A DNA stretch of 24,971 nucleotides from Chitinophagaceae bacterium (GTDB lineage: Bacteria > Bacteroidota > Bacteroidia > Chitinophagales > Chitinophagaceae). The stretch lies in the NCBI GenBank assembly GCA_021151685.1, contig JAGKWS010000058.1:1-24971 (forward strand), written 5' to 3'. Each line of letters starts with the position of its first letter. Position 1 is the first letter of the stretch. Both the position numbers and the translations under genes were made by a program. Below the pieces are notes generated by a model. It made no database searches, had not been told where the DNA came from, and saw nothing but the letters and a program-made list of their open reading frames with translations. Shown here piece by piece: positions 21,495 through 24,971 of this stretch.

Positions 21495-21502
21495 CAAAAA
21501 TA
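21495..21502 (-). promoter_or_regulatory. -7 promoter box of the thioredoxin-like gene
   Basis: On the minus strand TATTTTTG matches TAnnTTTG. It lies 11 nt before the out-of-frame ATG at 21483 and 21 nt before the TTG at 21473. Confidence 0.45.
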
Positions 21503-21621
21503 GCCACTAAAAATAGTAAGTTATTGGCATATAATCGCTTTGTAGCCCACCTACGGCATATATACTGCACGTTTTGCAGAAAAATGGGGATAACTTCTTT
21601 TACACTTTTTGCTGCAATAAA

Positions 21622-21629
21622 TACTTTTG
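21622..21629 (+). promoter_or_regulatory. -7 promoter box of parC
   Basis: TACTTTTG matches TAnnTTTG exactly. Transcription should start about 5 nt downstream, which places the following 28-bp palindrome at the very 5' end of the message. No clear -33 element was found. Confidence 0.5.
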
Positions 21630-21636
21630 CAACAAA

Positions 21637-21664
21637 GCCAGTAGCTGCGCGCGCAGCTACTGGC
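21637..21664. promoter_or_regulatory. 28-bp perfect palindrome at the predicted 5' end of the parC transcript
   Basis: The two 14-base halves, GCCAGTAGCTGCGC and GCGCAGCTACTGGC, are exact complements. In RNA this is a 12-bp stem with a 4-nt loop; in supercoiled DNA it could form a cruciform. It is not followed by a T-run and lies 16 nt before the parC ATG, so it is not a terminator of a known gene. Confidence 0.75.
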
Positions 21665-21680
21665 TGTATATGCAACAACG

Positions 21681-24197
21681 ATGGAAGGACAGGACATGTT
21701 TGCCGCACAAGGCCCTGCAATGATCAATGAGATGTACCAGAACTGGTTTCTCGATTATGCAAGCTATGTAATATTGGAACGTGCCGTACCGGCAATAGAA
21801 GACGGCCTGAAGCCAGTGCAACGGCGCATACTGCATGCTATGAAGGAAATGGATGATGGCCGTTTCAACAAGGTGGCCAACATCATAGGGCAAAGTATGC
21901 AGTACCACCCGCACGGCGATGCCTCTATAGGCGATGCCATTGTGGGCCTTGGCCAGAAAGACCTGCTGATAGAAACACAGGGTAACTGGGGCGATGTGCG
22001 TACAGGCGATAGTGCCGCCGCAGCGAGGTATATAGAGGCGCGCCTGTCTAAGTTTGCATTAGAAGTAGCCTTTAATGCCAAAACCACCAAGTGGCAGCTA
22101 AGCTACGATGGTCGTAAAAACGAGCCGGTAACACTGCCAATGAAGTTCCCGCTGCTGCTGGCGCAGGGCACCGAGGGTATAGCGGTGGGGCTTAGTACCA
22201 AAATACTACCGCACAACTTTTGTGAAATTATAGAATGTGCTATTAAGCACCTGAAAGGGAAAACTTTCGAGTTGTTCCCCGATTTTCAGACTGGTGGCAT
22301 GGTAGATGTTACCAACTATAACGATGGTGCCCGTGGTGGCAAGATACGCGTGCGAGCCCACATAGAGGAACTGGACAAAAAGTCGCTGGTAATAAAAGAT
22401 GTTCCTTACGGCATTACCACATCGCAATTGGTAGATAGTGTTATAAAGGCCAATGATTCTGGTAAAATAAAGATAAAGAGCATTACCGACAATACAGCCA
22501 AGGATGTAGAGCTTACCGTGCAACTGGCACCCGGTGTATCTACGAACCAAACTATAGATGCATTGTATGCATTTACTGATTGTGAGATAAGTATATCGCC
22601 CAATGCATGCATCATTATAGACGAAAAGCCACACTTTGTTGGCGCATCTGATTTGTTAAGGCATTCGGTACAGCATACAAAGGGCTTGCTGTTGCGTGAA
22701 CTGGAGATAAAACTTGGTGAGCTGGAAGATGATTGGCATTATTCGTCTTTGGAGAAAATTTTCATTGAGAAACGCATCTATCGGGATATAGAAGAAGAAA
22801 CCACTTGGGAAGGGGTGCTGAGTGCCATAGACCGTGGTTTGGAACCATATAAAAGCATGTTCCGCCGCCAGATAGTGCAGGAAGATATTGTGCGCCTGAC
22901 GGAAATAAAAATCAAACGAATCAGTAAGTTCGATAGCTTCAAGGCAGACGAACACATAAAGGGGGTAGAGCAGGGCATAGAAGAGGTGAAAAATAATATT
23001 GCCCATCTTACAGACTTCGCCATTCGTTATTACGAGAACCTACTGAAAAAATTTGGCAAGGGGCGCGAACGCAAAACCGAAATTCGTCTGTTCGAGAATA
23101 TACAGGCGACTGTAGTGGCTATTGCCAATACCAAACTATACGTCAACTACAAAGAGGGTTTTATAGGTACTGGTCTCAAAAAAGATGAATATGCCTTCGA
23201 TTGTTCCGACCTCGACCACATCATATCCTTCCGCCGCGATGGTAAAATGTCTATAAACAAAGTGGCCGATAAGACATTTGTGGGCAAAGACATTATTCAT
23301 TTGGCTGTCTTTCAGAAAAATGACGAACGTACCACATACAATATGATGTATATGGATGGCAAGACGGGTATCACTTATGCCAAACGTTTTAATGTTACGG
23401 GCATTACCCGCGACAAAGATTACGATCTTACCCGTGGCAATCCCGGTAGCAAGGTACACTATCTTACTGCCAACCCGAATGGTGAAGCTGAGTCTGTAGC
23501 TGTAACGCTGCTACCCAGCAGCAAGGCACGTTCTAAAAATTTCGATTACTACTTCGAGGAAATTGAAATAAAGGGTCGTAGCTCATTTGGTAATCAGGTT
23601 ACGAAGTATCCTGTGCGTAGTGTGCGGCTCAAAGAAAAAGGCCGATCCACTTTGTCGGCTCCGCAGATATGGTATGACGATAGTGTTGGCCGCCTTAACA
23701 AAGATGGGCATGGTATGTTGCTGGGCCGTTTCGATGAAACAGACCGTATCATTGTTTTTTACAAAGATGGCACGTACGAGGTTACCGGGTTTGACATTAC
23801 CAATCGGTACGATGCAGATAATGTAGTACTCATCGAAAAATTCCATCCGGAAAAGGTGGTGACAGCCATCTACTTCGATGCCAAAAACAAACAGTACAAT
23901 GTAAAACGATTCATGATAGAAAGTCAAACCCTCAAGAGTCGTTATACATTCATCAAAGATGGCGAGGGCAACTATCTGGAAATGGTGACCTTGCAGCAAG
24001 AGCCTGTAGTAATAGTGCGTACCGGTAAAAAAGCTAACGAAATAAAAGAACAGGTAATAGCCCTGCACGAAACTATAGACATTACCGGTTGGAAAACCGT
24101 AGGTAGTCATCTTGTAGGGGCCGACCTTAAAGACATAACACTATTACCACCACCAGGCGACGATGCCTCTCAGCGCGAGGCACCCACGCTCTTTTGA
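21681..24197 (+). CDS. parC: DNA topoisomerase IV subunit A (ParC-like type IIA topoisomerase)
   Basis: This 838-aa protein is the DNA-cleaving subunit that forms the covalent tyrosyl bond during strand passage. The N-terminal winged-helix/tower region shows GLKPVQRRILHAM (42-54), YHPHGDASIGDAIV (75-88) and the catalytic Arg116-Tyr117 in AAAARYIEA. A long coiled coil runs through about residues 330-470, and a beta-pinwheel C-terminal domain follows. I see no GyrA box (QRRGGKG), which favours topoisomerase IV over gyrase. The residue at the quinolone position (GyrA Ser83) is Ala81, while Asp is kept at the Asp87 position. Start at 21681 gives MEGQDMFAAQGP; an ATG five codons later also exists. 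The partner parE is not in the window. Confidence 0.93.
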   Translation: MEGQDMFAAQGPAMINEMYQNWFLDYASYVILERAVPAIEDGLKPVQRRILHAMKEMDDGRFNKVANIIGQSMQYHPHGDASIGDAIVGLGQKDLLIETQGNWGDVRTGDSAAAARYIEARLSKFALEVAFNAKTTKWQLSYDGRKNEPVTLPMKFPLLLAQGTEGIAVGLSTKILPHNFCEIIECAIKHLKGKTFELFPDFQTGGMVDVTNYNDGARGGKIRVRAHIEELDKKSLVIKDVPYGITTSQLVDSVIKANDSGKIKIKSITDNTAKDVELTVQLAPGVSTNQTIDALYAFTDCEISISPNACIIIDEKPHFVGASDLLRHSVQHTKGLLLRELEIKLGELEDDWHYSSLEKIFIEKRIYRDIEEETTWEGVLSAIDRGLEPYKSMFRRQIVQEDIVRLTEIKIKRISKFDSFKADEHIKGVEQGIEEVKNNIAHLTDFAIRYYENLLKKFGKGRERKTEIRLFENIQATVVAIANTKLYVNYKEGFIGTGLKKDEYAFDCSDLDHIISFRRDGKMSINKVADKTFVGKDIIHLAVFQKNDERTTYNMMYMDGKTGITYAKRFNVTGITRDKDYDLTRGNPGSKVHYLTANPNGEAESVAVTLLPSSKARSKNFDYYFEEIEIKGRSSFGNQVTKYPVRSVRLKEKGRSTLSAPQIWYDDSVGRLNKDGHGMLLGRFDETDRIIVFYKDGTYEVTGFDITNRYDADNVVLIEKFHPEKVVTAIYFDAKNKQYNVKRFMIESQTLKSRYTFIKDGEGNYLEMVTLQQEPVVIVRTGKKANEIKEQVIALHETIDITGWKTVGSHLVGADLKDITLLPPPGDDASQREAPTLF

Positions 24198-24223
24198 TAA
24201 CCGTGTAGTGTTGTAAAAATTAG

Positions 24224-24259
24224 TACCTTCACGCACGTTTTTCGGCACTTGTGCCGAAA
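24224..24259 (+). promoter_or_regulatory. Weak -7 box followed by a 5' leader hairpin of the nuclease gene
   Basis: TACCTTCA (24224-24231) is two bases off TAnnTTTG. A perfect 9-bp stem follows (TTTCGGCAC, 24240-24248, with GTGCCGAAA, 24251-24259) around a 2-nt TT, or CGGCA around a CTTG tetraloop. The hairpin would start within a few bases of the transcript end. It may instead end parC, but no T-run follows it. Confidence 0.4.
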
Positions 24260-24282
24260 GTGTGTAAGCTTGTATTTGCCCA

Positions 24283-24909
24283 ATGAAAAAAGTAGAACTC
24301 GAAATAGTAGCACTGTCGCACAGCATCACTCAAACGCACTCTTACGCAGTTGTCCTTGGCGAGGTCGATGGGCTTCGCAGGTTACCAATTGTTATTGGTG
24401 GCTTCGAAGCGCAGGCTATAGCAGTGGCGCTGGAGCGCATGCAGCCCAGCCGCCCGCTTACGCACGATCTTTTTGCCAACTTCATGGATACTTTTGGCAT
24501 AGAGCTTACCGAGGTAATTATATACAAGCTGGAGGAGGGTGTTTTCTTTGCAAAATTGATTTGTCGTAATTCAGACATTATTACCGAGATAGATTCCCGT
24601 ACGTCTGACGCGCTGGCATTGGCTGTGCGTGCCAATTGCAGAATATATACCTATGAAAACATTATAGATGCTGCTGGCTTGTTTCTGGAAAACGAAGAAA
24701 ACGTGGAACCTGCTGCGTCTGCTACCGGTAAGTCTCAGGATGTACCTGTGGGTGGCAAGTCTTCGCGCACTTCCTCTTCTGACCCTGACATGAAACGAAT
24801 GACACTTGAAGAGCTGAACCAGTTGCTGCAAACCGTTTTGGAGCAGGAAGATTATGTACGTGCCATTCACATACGCGATGAAATAAATAGCCGCAAGGGC
24901 GGTAAATAA
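24283..24909 (+). CDS. Bifunctional nuclease (BFN, DUF151) domain protein with C-terminal UVR motif
   Basis: This 208-aa cytoplasmic protein has a BFN domain at residues ~1-132, with LPIVIGGFEAQAIAVALE, FFAKLICR and DSRTSDALALAVR, the family's conserved core. A low-complexity Ser/Gly linker (~140-168) follows. The end is a UvrB/UvrC-type UVR motif (MTLEELNQLLQTVLEQEDYVRAI..RDEI, ~171-202, shown with a gap). BFN proteins of plants have DNase and RNase activity; bacterial members are mostly uncharacterised. The BFN-UVR fusion is the usual Bacteroidota form. UVR motifs mediate protein-protein contact, so a partner is likely. The gene lies 85 nt after parC with its own weak promoter box. Confidence 0.92.
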   Translation: MKKVELEIVALSHSITQTHSYAVVLGEVDGLRRLPIVIGGFEAQAIAVALERMQPSRPLTHDLFANFMDTFGIELTEVIIYKLEEGVFFAKLICRNSDIITEIDSRTSDALALAVRANCRIYTYENIIDAAGLFLENEENVEPAASATGKSQDVPVGGKSSRTSSSDPDMKRMTLEELNQLLQTVLEQEDYVRAIHIRDEINSRKGGK

Positions 24910-24919
24910 CCAGCGTAAT

Positions 24920-24971
24920 ATGTCAGATGTTTCCCTATTCTTCAAGAAAAGGATCATACTGATTGTTATAC
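24920..24971 (+). CDS. Start of an unidentified gene, cut by the window edge
   Basis: An ATG at 24920 opens a frame of 17 codons to the window end (MSDVSLFFKKRIILIVI), 10 nt after the nuclease stop. A short charged start followed by a hydrophobic run suggests a membrane protein. It could be a chance frame, but the tight spacing favours a real second gene of an operon. Confidence 0.45.
   Translation, partial: MSDVSLFFKKRIILIVI

Overview
The window most likely comes from a member of the Bacteroidota, probably in or near the Chitinophagaceae. The signs are: several promoters with a -7 box close to TAnnTTTG and very short leaders, few clear Shine-Dalgarno sites, a TonB-dependent receptor with an N-terminal carboxypeptidase-regulatory-like domain, DUF4369/TlpA-type thioredoxins, and a topoisomerase IV A subunit with the HPHGDAS motif typical of the phylum. 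Genus-level assignment is not possible from this sequence alone. I saw no rRNA, tRNA, CRISPR array or complete insertion sequence.

Layout. Positions 1-5807 (minus strand) hold a carboxylate uptake and sensing cluster. In transcription order it is: an outer-membrane porin, an MHS-family MFS symporter, a 72-aa membrane partner, a hairpin, a DUF3311-like small membrane protein, and a large sodium/solute-symporter-histidine-kinase hybrid of CrbS/CbrA type that runs off the left edge. Positions 6078-8542 hold a divergent pair: an IS1 InsA-like zinc-ribbon/HTH protein (minus) and acetyl-CoA synthetase acs (plus). This pair is bracketed by two copies of a ~160-bp fully palindromic element (5829-5990 and 8543-8703). 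Positions 8704-11018 hold lepA and a 242-bp MITE-like element with 28-bp terminal inverted repeats and an exact 11-bp target duplication.

Positions 11019-15122 hold a secreted CAP/SCP-domain protein facing a two-gene minus-strand operon (a DUF4369/TlpA thioredoxin, then a SurA-like double-parvulin isomerase). Positions 15357-17469 carry a GlsB/YeaQ-type membrane protein and two unrecognised secreted proteins. Positions 17574-20936 look like a metal-uptake operon: a small His-rich protein, a TonB-dependent receptor and a lipoprotein. A thioredoxin-like protein lacking its second cysteine follows on the minus strand. The right end has parC, a bifunctional nuclease (BFN+UVR) gene and the first codons of another gene.

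How the genes fit together. Positions 1-8542 read as one acetate or short-carboxylate physiology locus: outer-membrane entry, inner-membrane symport, a transporter-kinase sensor, and activation to acetyl-CoA. The rest is housekeeping (lepA, parC, envelope folding) plus one accessory metal-uptake module. The most notable non-coding structures are the two palindromic element families, a 28-bp perfect palindrome at the predicted 5' end of the parC transcript, and a 13-bp perfect hairpin inside a signal-peptide coding region.
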